The notes beneath the pieces are model-generated. The model was not told the DNA's origin. It worked only from the letters and a program-made list of their open reading frames with translations, and made no database searches. Of a stretch of DNA of 64,000 bases, positions 8,750 through 16,727 are shown piece by piece; the stretch's first letter is position 1, and every line of letters begins with the position of its first letter. The stretch is from UBA1189 sp045654565 (GTDB taxonomy: Bacteria > Bacteroidota > Bacteroidia > Bacteroidales > Bacteroidaceae). The translations under genes and the position numbers were made by a program. The stretch is from assembly GCA_045654565.1 (NCBI GenBank), contig JAZONP010000219.1, positions 1-64,000 of the forward strand. Reading direction: 5' to 3'.

Positions 8750-9430
8750 TCAATCTCTGCGTCCCAAATATATCATCACGTAATATACCAGCGTGGCCAG
8801 TGAACTGAGGGCCGCCACCACGTAAGTATAGGCAGCCGAGCGCAGAGCGCTCTCGGCATCACGATGATTATACGATGAGGTGATACCCGAACGGTCGAGC
8901 CATGCGAGTGCACGCTGACTGGCATTAACCTCTACGGGAAGAGTAATGAAGCTAAACAGAGTGGTCATAGCAAACAAGCCGATGCCGAACAATAAGATAC
9001 CCGGAAAACTCTCCACCATAATGATACCTGCAAGCAGTATCCACGACACCCACTTGGAGGCGAACGATACGACAGGCACAAGAGCAGAGCGCATCTTCAA
9101 GGGACCATAGGCAGTAGCATGCTGCACGGCATGGCCACACTCGTGAGCTGCCACGGCAGCTGCCGCGACGCTGCACGTCTCATACACGTCGCGACTGAGG
9201 TTGACGGTATGATCCGCAGGATTGTAGTGATCGGTCAAATGCCCCTCGATGCAGGTAACCCTAACATCGTAAATACCATTGTCGCGCAGCATCTTCTCGG
9301 CCACATCGCGGCCAGTCATGCCTCCACCGACAGGTATCTTGGAGAATTTCTCGAACTTGCGGTTCAAGTTGGCCTGTACAATCCAGCTGAGCAGGGTGAT
9401 ACCGATGAAGATTATCCAAATAGGGTTCAT
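8750..9430 (-). CDS. Membrane zinc metallopeptidase (YugP family)
   Basis: 226 residues. An N-terminal membrane helix (WIIFIGITLLSWIVQA) is followed by the zinc-binding catalytic motif HECGH at 96-100 and further hydrophobic segments near 115-160 and 205-222. This order is typical of the neutral zinc metallopeptidase family represented by YugP; its natural substrate is not established. The start ATG lies 70 nt from a helically spaced palindrome array (9510-9612) that separates it from purA. It is followed by the large secreted protein on the same strand after an AT-rich 78-nt gap, probably a separate unit. Confidence 0.9.
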   Translation of the reverse strand: MNPIWIIFIGITLLSWIVQANLNRKFEKFSKIPVGGGMTGRDVAEKMLRDNGIYDVRVTCIEGHLTDHYNPADHTVNLSRDVYETCSVAAAAVAAHECGHAVQHATAYGPLKMRSALVPVVSFASKWVSWILLAGIIMVESFPGILLFGIGLFAMTTLFSFITLPVEVNASQRALAWLDRSGITSSYNHRDAESALRSAAYTYVVAALSSLATLVYYVMIYLGRRD

Positions 9431-9509
9431 TGTCTCTCTATTCCTTATATATATACTATCCGTTTTTTATAGTCCGTCGTTCCGCGTCACTTGTTAGTGA
9501 TGAGCATCT

Positions 9510-9612
9510 CGCTAACTACCGAGCTATACATCGCTAACTACCGATGAGCATCTCGCTAACTACCGAGCCAAACATCGCTAACTACCGATGAGTGTCGCGG
9601 TAGTTACCGCGG
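9510..9612. repeat. Array of 14-bp palindrome-like units, 22-bp period
   Basis: TCGCTAACTACCGA starts at 9510, 9532, 9554 and 9576, exactly 22 bp apart. A fifth unit in inverted orientation (GTAGTTACCGCGG, about 9600-9612) continues the phase. Alternate spacers repeat, giving a 44-bp higher-order period (GATGAGC at 9500 and 9544). The array fills the gap between the end of the purA frame (9615) and the zinc peptidase start (9430). Confidence 0.85.
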
Positions 9613-9614
9613 AA

Positions 9615-10883
9615 TCAATCATTATAACGCTCGATGGTCTGATCACGGTCAGGACCCACAGAAACGATCTTGATGGGACACTCCAGTTCTTCCTCAAGGA
9701 AGGTAATATAGTTGTTGAACTCCTCGGGGAATTCCTCCTCAGAAGTCATCTTGGTCATATCGCACTGCCAGCCGGGAAGCTCTGCGTAGATGGGCTCTAC
9801 CTCGCCCTCAATGGAATAGGGGAACTCCTCGGTCTCTACGCCATTGATGCGCTAAGCCACGCAAGCCTTGATGGTCTCGAAGGTGTCGAGCTCGTCGCCC
9901 TTCATCATGATGAGGTGCGTGACACCATTAATCATAATTGAATATTTCAACGCTACGAGGTCAATCCATCCGCAACGACGCTTACGGCCAGTTACCGAAC
10001 CAAACTCGTGACCGATGGTGCAGAGCTTGTCGCCAGTCTCGTCGAAGAGTTCAGTGGGGAAGGGGCCGCTACCTACTCGTGTGCAGTAGGCCTTCATGAT
10101 ACCATATACGTTACCAATCTTGTTGGGGGCAATACCTAAGCCAGAGCAAGCACCTGAGCAGATGGTATTTGAAGAGGTCACGAAGGGATACGAACCGAAG
10201 TCGATGTCGAGCATGGTGCCCTGAGCACCTTCGCAGAGAACGCTCTTCTCGGCTTTGAGCAGATTGTTGATCTCGTGTTCACTATCTACCAAGGGGAACT
10301 GGCGGAGGTACTCGATACCAGCCATCCACTCCTTTTCAATCTCAGTGATGTCGTATTCATAGTTCATGCTCTTGAGGATTTCCTCATGGCGTGCCTTAGC
10401 CTTTGCATAGATGGCGGGAAAATCACCGAGAATGTCACCTACACGAAGACCATTACGGCTAATCTTGTCGGTATAGGTGGGGCCGATACCCTTACCTGTA
10501 GTACCTACCTTGGCATCACCCTTGGCTGCCTCGTAAGCAGCGTCGAGAGCACGGTGAGTAGGCATGATGAGGTGTGCCTTCTTGGAGATATGCAGACGTT
10601 CCTTCAAGGGGTGGCCCGATGCCTCGAGGGCTTCAGCCTCAGCTTTGAAGAGTGCAGGATCAAGTACTACACCATTACCAATGATATTCACCTTATCACC
10701 CTGGAAGATTCCCGAGGGGATAGAGCGGAGCACATACTTCTGTCCTTCAAACTCAAGAGTGTGACCCGCATTGGGACCGCCCTGAAAACGGGCTACCACA
10801 TCATAGCGCGGAGTGAGCACGTCAACGACCTTACCTTTTCCTTCATCGCCCCATTGGAGGCCTAACAATACATCTACTTTCAT
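9615..10883 (-). pseudogene. purA: Adenylosuccinate synthase, interrupted by an in-frame amber codon
   Basis: PurA makes adenylosuccinate from IMP, aspartate and GTP, the first committed step to AMP. The N-terminal GLQWGDEGKGKVVD P-loop, NAGHT, GTTGKGIGP and the guanine-site segment near KGDELDTFETI are intact. Translation then meets TAG at 9852-9854 after residue 343. The same frame continues with perfect family sequence (RINGVETEEFPYSIEG, ELPGWQCDMT, VSVGPDRDQTIERYND) to TGA at 9615-9617. Without the stop the protein would be 422 residues, the normal length. PurA proteins usually have CVAYR here, so the lost residue is probably Tyr, a one-base TAC/TAT to TAG change. Options are a sequencing error, a real nonsense mutation, or suppression. 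It lies 7 nt after the Fur-family gene, in the same operon. Confidence 0.9.
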
Positions 10884-10890
10884 GATTATA

Positions 10891-11385
10891 TTATTTGTTG
10901 TTTCTTTGTTCTCTTAGCTTCTTCTCCCTATTCTCTCTACGGCGCTTGACAGCCATACACTTGGAACACATACCATACATATACAACGAGGTATGAGCAA
11001 TGGAGAAGCCTTTACTGTGGGCATTCTCAATCACCCGACGCAACTTCTCGTCGCGCACCTCGGTGACGCTGCCACATGACATACAGATACGATGAAAGTG
11101 AGTAGTCATATTGAATGACTTCTCATACTGAGAGCTATTGTCAAACTTGTGACGGATTACCAAATGGGCATCAGTGAGCAGTTCCATGGTGTTGTAGAGT
11201 GTGGCGCGGCTCACGTGAAACTTACTTGCATTCATCATGTCCATCAACTCCTCCATGGTAAAATGTCCCTCTATGGAATATATAGCATCAAGGATAGCAA
11301 AACGCTCTTGCGTCTTGCGTAAACCCTTGTTCTGCAGATATTGCTCGAAGGTACAACGTACCGTTTCCTTCACCTTATCCTCCAT
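10891..11385 (-). CDS. Fur-family metal- or peroxide-responsive repressor
   Basis: 164 residues from the chosen ATG (MEDKVKET). The N-terminal winged helix contains KTQERFAILDAI and the recognition helix HVSRATLYNTMELL (57-70). The C-terminal dimerisation domain carries two CxxC pairs (Cys101/104 and 140/143), the structural zinc site, and His96/His98 as candidate regulatory ligands. Fur, PerR and Zur cannot be separated from this alone. An in-frame upstream start at 11436 is rejected because the promoter -7 box (11406-11413) lies inside it. It is co-transcribed with purA. A 24-nt palindrome over the -33 element suggests autoregulation. Confidence 0.92.
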   Translation of the reverse strand: MEDKVKETVRCTFEQYLQNKGLRKTQERFAILDAIYSIEGHFTMEELMDMMNASKFHVSRATLYNTMELLTDAHLVIRHKFDNSSQYEKSFNMTTHFHRICMSCGSVTEVRDEKLRRVIENAHSKGFSIAHTSLYMYGMCSKCMAVKRRRENREKKLREQRNNK

Positions 11386-11405
11386 AGTACACATAAAGTA
11401 GCAAG

Positions 11406-11437
11406 CAAAGGTAAATAATAAATTTGAATATCTCAAT
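11406..11437 (-). promoter_or_regulatory. Promoter of the Fur-family gene / purA operon
   Basis: Minus-strand -7 box TACCTTTG (11406-11413) and -33 box ATTG (11434-11437), 20-nt spacer. Transcription would start about 14 nt before the ATG at 11385, which fixes the start codon. Confidence 0.75.
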
Positions 11438-11457
11438 AATTTGTACGATAATTATTG
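11434..11457. promoter_or_regulatory. Candidate Fur/PerR-type operator
   Basis: CAATAATT (11434-11441) and AATTATTG (11450-11457) are exact inverted repeats around an 8-nt centre and overlap the -33 box. AT-rich palindromes in this position are typical of autoregulated Fur/PerR genes. Confidence 0.5.
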
Positions 11458-11481
11458 AGTTTTACAGTGTTTAGCAGAAAA

Positions 11482-11527
11482 GAGAATTGGGCCTACCCTC
11501 TACACATAGAGGAAAGGCCCAATTCTC
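11482..11527 (-). terminator. Terminator of the SusC/SusD operon
   Basis: GAGAATTGGGCCT (11482-11494) pairs with AGGCCCAATTCTC (11515-11527), and CCTCTA/TAGAGG (11497-11502, 11507-11512) extends the stem. On the minus strand it is followed by TTTTCTG, and it lies 47 nt past the stop of the last operon gene. Confidence 0.8.
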
Positions 11528-11573
11528 CTAAGGAATATACCTGTTCAGTTCCGAGAATATACCCGCAAAATCG

Positions 11574-12029
11574 CTACTTGCGCACAGCCTCGACAATCTC
11601 GGTGGGGACCTCCGTTACACGCACAAACTTCTGTACGTATGAGGCATCATCCTTGGCAGTCCAGGTCATAGACTTTTCGTAAAGGTCGGTAATGACATAC
11701 TCATGCCCCCAAGCGCCGAGATCATAATCATAGGTACCACTGATAACATCGCCTGCACGCCAATCATACTCCAGCGCATACTTGCCAGTGAAAAGCACAG
11801 GATACATAGAAGCGGTATTCTCATAGATCTCGTAGGTGTATCCACGGTCAATCACGAGGTATACATAAGCATTATCGGCAAGCTTAGCGCCATTCAGCTC
11901 GGCCAACATCCAAGTACCCTCAATAGTATAGGGCTTCACCTCCAGAGTTTCGGGAGTCTCGATAGTTTCGTCACATGCCACAAATAGAGCCACAGCAAGC
12001 AGCATCAGCAAGTTGGTTATCTTCTTCAT
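11574..12029 (-). CDS. Small lipocalin-like lipoprotein
   Basis: 151 residues with a lipoprotein signal peptide and lipobox LFVAC (Cys19). The remainder is a single beta-rich domain starting YTIEGTWMLAELNG, the usual opening of Bacteroidota lipocalin-like proteins, with alternating strand patterns to the C-terminus. It is probably a membrane-anchored periplasmic or surface protein of unknown ligand. It is the last gene of the minus-strand operon, 26 nt after the DUF1573 gene, and is followed by a strong terminator. Function within the uptake locus is not known. Confidence 0.65.
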   Translation of the reverse strand: MKKITNLLMLLAVALFVACDETIETPETLEVKPYTIEGTWMLAELNGAKLADNAYVYLVIDRGYTYEIYENTASMYPVLFTGKYALEYDWRAGDVISGTYDYDLGAWGHEYVITDLYEKSMTWTAKDDASYVQKFVRVTEVPTEIVEAVRK

Positions 12030-12055
12030 ATCTTTAGTTATGTTTCTTATTTCTA

Positions 12056-12850
12056 TTATCGTTCGATTACAATTTGCAATGTACGTTCAGAAGGCTTTCC
12101 CCCTACCCCTTCGACTATCAGTGGCACCTGGATTGTTCCATCCTTTCGGGGCAGCTTGTCCACATCAATGGTAATGAACAGGTCTGCCTCTTCGCCCGGA
12201 GCGATCACTGCCGGATCGGTATGCAGCGAAGCATACGAGGGGAGTATGCGAGAGGTCAGTTTCAAGGGCTTCGTTCCGCTATTGGCACAGAGAACGCGCA
12301 TCGTGGTCTTACCTCCTGCGGGTAGCTCAGCGAAATGTACCTCCTTGCGTTTCAAACGAAGTGTACCCATCATATAGGGCAGATGACGCCACTGATCGCT
12401 ATCAAGCACCTCACCATAGAACGAGAGACGCGCCATGGGTTGGCGGTCGCAACCCTCGATGTAGACAAAGCCATCCACATCGATAGTACCTGGACGATTC
12501 TTGGGATTATAGGTTAAGGTTATCATCACCTCCCCACCAGGGGCAACAAGTGTACTATCATAGGACGCTGCCGTACAACCACACGTTGTGCGTACCCTCT
12601 TGATGCGCAGAGGCTCTCCACTCACGTTGCGCAGTCGGAAGGTGTGAGACACGGGGCTATCAGTCTCAGACAACTTGCCCAAGTCATAGGACGGGACATC
12701 GGCAAGCAACGTCTTTGCAGCCTCGGCGTGCAGCGTAGGGTTCATAATGGAGTCAATCTGTGCACGTGTGAGATTACTCATTGACACTTGGGCACCAGCG
12801 GTAACTACACACCATAGCATACAAGACAATATGTAGACTCTACGCAACAC
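12056..12850 (-). CDS. DUF1573 domain exported protein
   Basis: 264 residues with an N-terminal signal peptide ending near TAGAQ. Residues 50-150 fit the DUF1573 Ig-like domain: YDLGKLSETDSPVSHTFRLRN, then RTTCGCTAA and GGEVMITLTYNPKNRPG, including the conserved Cys-Gly-Cys. A second beta-sandwich follows, ending with the NSGTKPLKL / APGEEADLFITID pattern of a second Ig-like unit. The family is widespread and exported in Bacteroidota; a molecular role has not been assigned. It lies 43 nt after the subtilase gene, a gap that contains a short AT-rich repeat. Confidence 0.85.
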   Translation of the reverse strand: MLRRVYILSCMLWCVVTAGAQVSMSNLTRAQIDSIMNPTLHAEAAKTLLADVPSYDLGKLSETDSPVSHTFRLRNVSGEPLRIKRVRTTCGCTAASYDSTLVAPGGEVMITLTYNPKNRPGTIDVDGFVYIEGCDRQPMARLSFYGEVLDSDQWRHLPYMMGTLRLKRKEVHFAELPAGGKTTMRVLCANSGTKPLKLTSRILPSYASLHTDPAVIAPGEEADLFITIDVDKLPRKDGTIQVPLIVEGVGGKPSERTLQIVIER

Positions 12851-12860
12851 GACTTTTTAA

Positions 12861-12890
12861 ATTATGAATTGTGAATGATGAATTCTGAAT
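12861..12890. repeat. AATTATGAATTGTGAA-type intergenic micro-repeat
   Basis: Tandem degenerate ATGAATT/GTGAAT words. Related AT-rich words occur at 4566-4590 and 39311-39378. Such strings are common between genes in Bacteroidales. Confidence 0.5.
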
Positions 12891-12893
12891 AGT

Positions 12894-14978
12894 TTACATC
12901 CAGCCATTACCGCCCGTCTTACGTACGGTGATAGCGATAGACTGCTTATTGATGACCTGTGAATTTTCATTGTGAACCTCTATGGTGGCGGTTGTCACAC
13001 CAGGCTCAACACCAGTCACCACCAACTGAGTATTGTTAGCTATATTAGCATCAGCAACTGTCGTAGAAGCGAGTTTCACAATGTAGTAGAATTTTTCACC
13101 ATCAACGAAGAACTTCGCCAAATCGACAACTTGCTCTTCGCCAGGAGCAACAACAACATTAGGCACACGCATATCGCTACCAGCACCACCCTTAATCGCC
13201 TCAAGCAATGCGCCAGCATCAATGAGGGTGCCCATCTTGCCCCGATAGTTGTTCAACTTCATCTGCACCACAGAGTAGCCTGCCGATGAGTGGTTGTAGT
13301 TGTACACCTTGGTCTTATCAACGTAATAATGATCCAGATCGCGAGAAGTAGCTTTCATCAGTTCGACAAACTCCTCAGCCTTGAAGTGACGACGCTGCTT
13401 TAGTGCATACGACAAGCCGAGGGCCGCCACACCCGACACGTGGGGGCAGCTCATCGATGTTCCCTCGTAGTATCCATAGCTTGCCTCACCATTGATAACC
13501 AAGGTAGAGAGGATAGCACCATTGGGATTCATCCAATCGGTGCCGTCATTGTTCTCGAGGAGTGTACCATAGTACTCGGTATCACCACCTGGAGCCGAGA
13601 AGTCAACTTCTACACCATAATCAGTATATCCTGCGGGAGTATAGTCGGCTGCAATGGCTGCCACGCTCAAACACTTGGAATAGGCGGAGGGGAAAGCTGG
13701 CATAGCAGAATATTCGTTACCAGCAGCAAAGATGGCAATACCACCTTCGATAACGCCATTGGGCGAACCCGCATTGTGGATAAAGTAGTCGATAGCCTCC
13801 TTCTCCAGCGGATAAAGGGTCGACCACTCCTCCTCGGAGGCTGGACCGGGAGTATAGCCCTCCATCATATTGGCCAAAGCACTGTTGTAACCCCAGCTAC
13901 ACTGCACAATGACAGCCCCATTATCGGCTGCATACTTGAAGGCGCGCGCCTCCTGGGCAAGTGTCACCGAATACATGCCATCAATAACCTGGCACGACAT
14001 GATGCGTACACCTGTACCTGGAGTACCATTACCACCAGCCACGCCACATACGCCCTCGCCATTATTGTTAGCAGCAGCAATAGTACCAGCCACGTGTGTT
14101 CCATGACCAGTATCGTAATTCTCAGACCAACAAATAACTGGAGAATTCTTCACGAAGTTGTATCCATAACGGTCACCGGCATAGCCGTTACCATCATTAT
14201 CCTCATTTGAGGCATACTCTTCATCCTCATTTACCCACATATTGGCAGCAAGGTCCGGGTGACTCCACATCACGCCCTCATCGAGCACAGCTACGATAAT
14301 CTCTGGGTCGCCTGCCTCGGGGTAGATATTCCATGCCTGCTGACAGTTCACATCGGCACCAGGAAGGGCGAGCGCATTCCACTCGGGTTGCTCAATCTCA
14401 GGATATCCTCCATTGTTAATATAACCCCATTGGAAATATAACCCCTTGTCATTGAATGGTGCGTTAGCCACATTGGGAGCACTATTGAAACGCTCACGGC
14501 TGATGGCTACGGGTTTGCTTTCTCTGCGGTCAACACGCTTCAATGTCGTATTGCACTGAATCTTCGACACCTCACCCAGTTGTTTGAGGCTACGGATTGC
14601 TACCTTAAGGTCGGTACTCTTATCAAAACGTACAATATACCAAAGATGCATACCACCCTCACGAGTACGCTCCTCATGACGGGGATCAATGGGGAACACA
14701 CGCTCCAATTCATAGCTACCAAGGATACGTAAGACCTCATCGGTAGAGGGAATACCACTACGAGTCATCACCCTATCAGAAGCCTCCTCGGCAATCTGGT
14801 CGAGAATGGCAGTCATCTCAGGCACGAACTTGATAAGCAATTCACCTTCCTCGGCATCTTCGGGGATGAAAATGTCTTCAGATTCGGATACAACACCATT
14901 CGTCACATCAAACTCTGCATCGTTACAAGCGGCAACAAACAGCCCTATGATAAGGGCATATATATAGGTTCTTTTCAT
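12894..14978 (-). CDS. Subtilisin-like serine protease lipoprotein (S8)
   Basis: 694 residues. Lipoprotein signal with lipobox FVAAC (Cys18). A propeptide-like region at 45-150 (ELLIKFVPEM, and LWYIVRFDKSTDL) is followed by the S8 catalytic domain with Asp233 (VAVLDEG), His292 (GHGTHVAGT), oxyanion Asn421 (AAGNE) and Ser508 (GTSMSCPHVSG). A beta-rich C-terminal domain of about 100 residues ends in a basic/Gly tail. All catalytic residues are present, so an active endoprotease anchored to the outer membrane is inferred. Being in the SusC/SusD operon, it probably cuts proteins into peptides for import. It follows the BACON/LRR gene by 15 nt. Confidence 0.93.
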   Translation of the reverse strand: MKRTYIYALIIGLFVAACNDAEFDVTNGVVSESEDIFIPEDAEEGELLIKFVPEMTAILDQIAEEASDRVMTRSGIPSTDEVLRILGSYELERVFPIDPRHEERTREGGMHLWYIVRFDKSTDLKVAIRSLKQLGEVSKIQCNTTLKRVDRRESKPVAISRERFNSAPNVANAPFNDKGLYFQWGYINNGGYPEIEQPEWNALALPGADVNCQQAWNIYPEAGDPEIIVAVLDEGVMWSHPDLAANMWVNEDEEYASNEDNDGNGYAGDRYGYNFVKNSPVICWSENYDTGHGTHVAGTIAAANNNGEGVCGVAGGNGTPGTGVRIMSCQVIDGMYSVTLAQEARAFKYAADNGAVIVQCSWGYNSALANMMEGYTPGPASEEEWSTLYPLEKEAIDYFIHNAGSPNGVIEGGIAIFAAGNEYSAMPAFPSAYSKCLSVAAIAADYTPAGYTDYGVEVDFSAPGGDTEYYGTLLENNDGTDWMNPNGAILSTLVINGEASYGYYEGTSMSCPHVSGVAALGLSYALKQRRHFKAEEFVELMKATSRDLDHYYVDKTKVYNYNHSSAGYSVVQMKLNNYRGKMGTLIDAGALLEAIKGGAGSDMRVPNVVVAPGEEQVVDLAKFFVDGEKFYYIVKLASTTVADANIANNTQLVVTGVEPGVTTATIEVHNENSQVINKQSIAITVRKTGGNGWM

Positions 14979-14993
14979 ATTCCGTATAGCGTC

Positions 14994-16712
14994 TTAATCT
15001 TCAAATTCCTCCTTTATCTCATACTTCTCACGATAACCGGGGAAGAAATTGAAGTAATATTCATAATCGGTCGGTTCATTATCAAACTTTGAAGGCTTAC
15101 CCTCAGAGTCGTAGGCATTGACTTGCTGCATATAGACAAGCGATTCGGGGAACCAGTCGAGCAAATGGGGATGATAGAGGAGCCAACCGGGCAGTTTACC
15201 TGTAAAGAAATTGAGGTTCAAGGTAAGGCGTTTCATATTGGGAAGAATCTTAGGTCGCTCCTCAAGAGCAAGATTCTTGATGGTATCGCCGCCCCAAGCT
15301 GCGACATCGGCAGCACTCCATGCTACTACGCCATCTTCGCCCACCTTGAAGTCGGGAATCTGACCCTCAATATAATTGTTTGAGAGACGCAACTCCTCCA
15401 AATTCTCCCAAAGGAGCAAACGACGCAAAGAGTTATCCTCATTTACAGTAGACCTAAAGTGCATGCCTATGCCATCCTCATAATTATCCTTCTTACGAAG
15501 ATCCGAAACCGTCCAGCGACGACAAGCCAGAAGGTCGAGCTTCTTCAGCTTGGGGAAGTTCTCTGGAGTAAGTATTGAGGGTACCTCGGGGAAGTTATTT
15601 GAGTTGAGATCAAGCGACTCGAGTTTATCACCGAGCTTCACGAAATCATCGGGCAACGACACCAAGCCAAAAGCACCAATCTGTAGGTGTTTCAGATATT
15701 CAAGATCACAAATCTCACTGCCGAGTTCAATGCTCAGCAACATAGTATTGACATTACTGTAGATGTTGAGTGTCTCGATATACTTGAGATAACGCAACTC
15801 CAAAGGAATGCTTTCCTTGGTATTGGACATCATGAAGTTTGCCTCACGCACACGACCAATAGCTTCACGGGGCACTTCCCCATTGAGAATTTCTTTATCG
15901 GTGCTATACCAAAGCTTTACATTTTCCCAATACTGCATATTCTCACTCATATCCCATGGACTCAAGAGCTGCAGACGATTGATAATGGTAACCACTGCCA
16001 AAGAGTCACCCAAACGATTATCTGGAATTACAGGAGCAGCCTCCTGAGTAAGAGTCAAAGTAGCAACCTTCTCCAACTTGTCGGCCTCATCAAGCGGAAG
16101 GAAGTTGACAAAGGCAACACGAGCAATGGTGTCAGAATTGATTTTCCAGTCGAACCTCACCTTGGTAGAACGTGGGCGTGAGGGACGATCAAGATTGGGT
16201 TTCACCTCCGCATCTTTAGGGGTAAGCCATGTAATCGGATTATTCAAGCTATCAACAACATTGATTCTGAAATTCACATTAGAACCCACCTCTATCTCAA
16301 AATAACGGTCACTAATACGATTGGTAGCTGCTTCAATTGTTATAGTCGAGTCCTTAAGGTTGATAAACTTACCGAAACCAGCTTGTTCGATCATCACAGT
16401 GTGTCTGTCGCCTTCAGCGGTCTCGAAGGTCAGCTTGGCCTCACGAACATTGTTACTCAATGTCGAGTCAACAAAGATGCTACATTTGGTTTGACCGATA
16501 CCATTAGCTGGAGAGATACTTACCCAAGGTTGGTTAGCACTGGCAGTCCACTCTACCACTGAAGATACCTGAATATACTCGGTACCACCCTCGGGGGCAG
16601 CAAAGATACCTTCCAGCTTATCAATGGTAAAGCTCTCATAATTGTCATTTTCTTCACGACAAGATGCAAAGAACGCTACAGCTATAGCAAATAATATAGT
16701 TATCTTCTTCAT
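14994..16712 (-). CDS. BACON-domain leucine-rich repeat lipoprotein
   Basis: 572 residues from the chosen ATG (MKKITIL); an in-frame ATG five codons upstream abuts the previous stop codon. The lipobox is FFASC. Residues about 30-110 form a BACON domain (EYIQVSSVVEWTASANQPWV, then KLTFETAEGDRHTVMIEQAG), a second Ig-like unit follows to about 220, and leucine-rich repeats occupy about 250-560 (LKHLQIGAFGLVSLPDDF, LRLSNNYIEGQIPDF). BACON domains often mediate glycan or mucin attachment, and LRRs bind proteins. It is probably a surface ligand-binding subunit of the locus. It pairs with the larger LRR lipoprotein immediately upstream, 15 nt away. Confidence 0.85.
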   Translation of the reverse strand: MKKITILFAIAVAFFASCREENDNYESFTIDKLEGIFAAPEGGTEYIQVSSVVEWTASANQPWVSISPANGIGQTKCSIFVDSTLSNNVREAKLTFETAEGDRHTVMIEQAGFGKFINLKDSTITIEAATNRISDRYFEIEVGSNVNFRINVVDSLNNPITWLTPKDAEVKPNLDRPSRPRSTKVRFDWKINSDTIARVAFVNFLPLDEADKLEKVATLTLTQEAAPVIPDNRLGDSLAVVTIINRLQLLSPWDMSENMQYWENVKLWYSTDKEILNGEVPREAIGRVREANFMMSNTKESIPLELRYLKYIETLNIYSNVNTMLLSIELGSEICDLEYLKHLQIGAFGLVSLPDDFVKLGDKLESLDLNSNNFPEVPSILTPENFPKLKKLDLLACRRWTVSDLRKKDNYEDGIGMHFRSTVNEDNSLRRLLLWENLEELRLSNNYIEGQIPDFKVGEDGVVAWSAADVAAWGGDTIKNLALEERPKILPNMKRLTLNLNFFTGKLPGWLLYHPHLLDWFPESLVYMQQVNAYDSEGKPSKFDNEPTDYEYYFNFFPGYREKYEIKEEFED

Positions 16713-16727
16713 ATTCGTCCATTTCAT

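Noticed and set aside
9510..9612. CRISPR array
   Set aside because: Units are 14 bp with 8-bp spacers, alternate spacers repeat, the unit is palindromic and no cas gene is near.
9852..9854. General reassignment of TAG as a sense codon
   Set aside because: hisS, dgt and the DEAD-box helicase all end correctly in TAG at family-typical lengths.
11386..11436. Start of the Fur-family protein at 11436
   Set aside because: The promoter -7 box at 11406-11413 lies within this extension, so it would not be transcribed.
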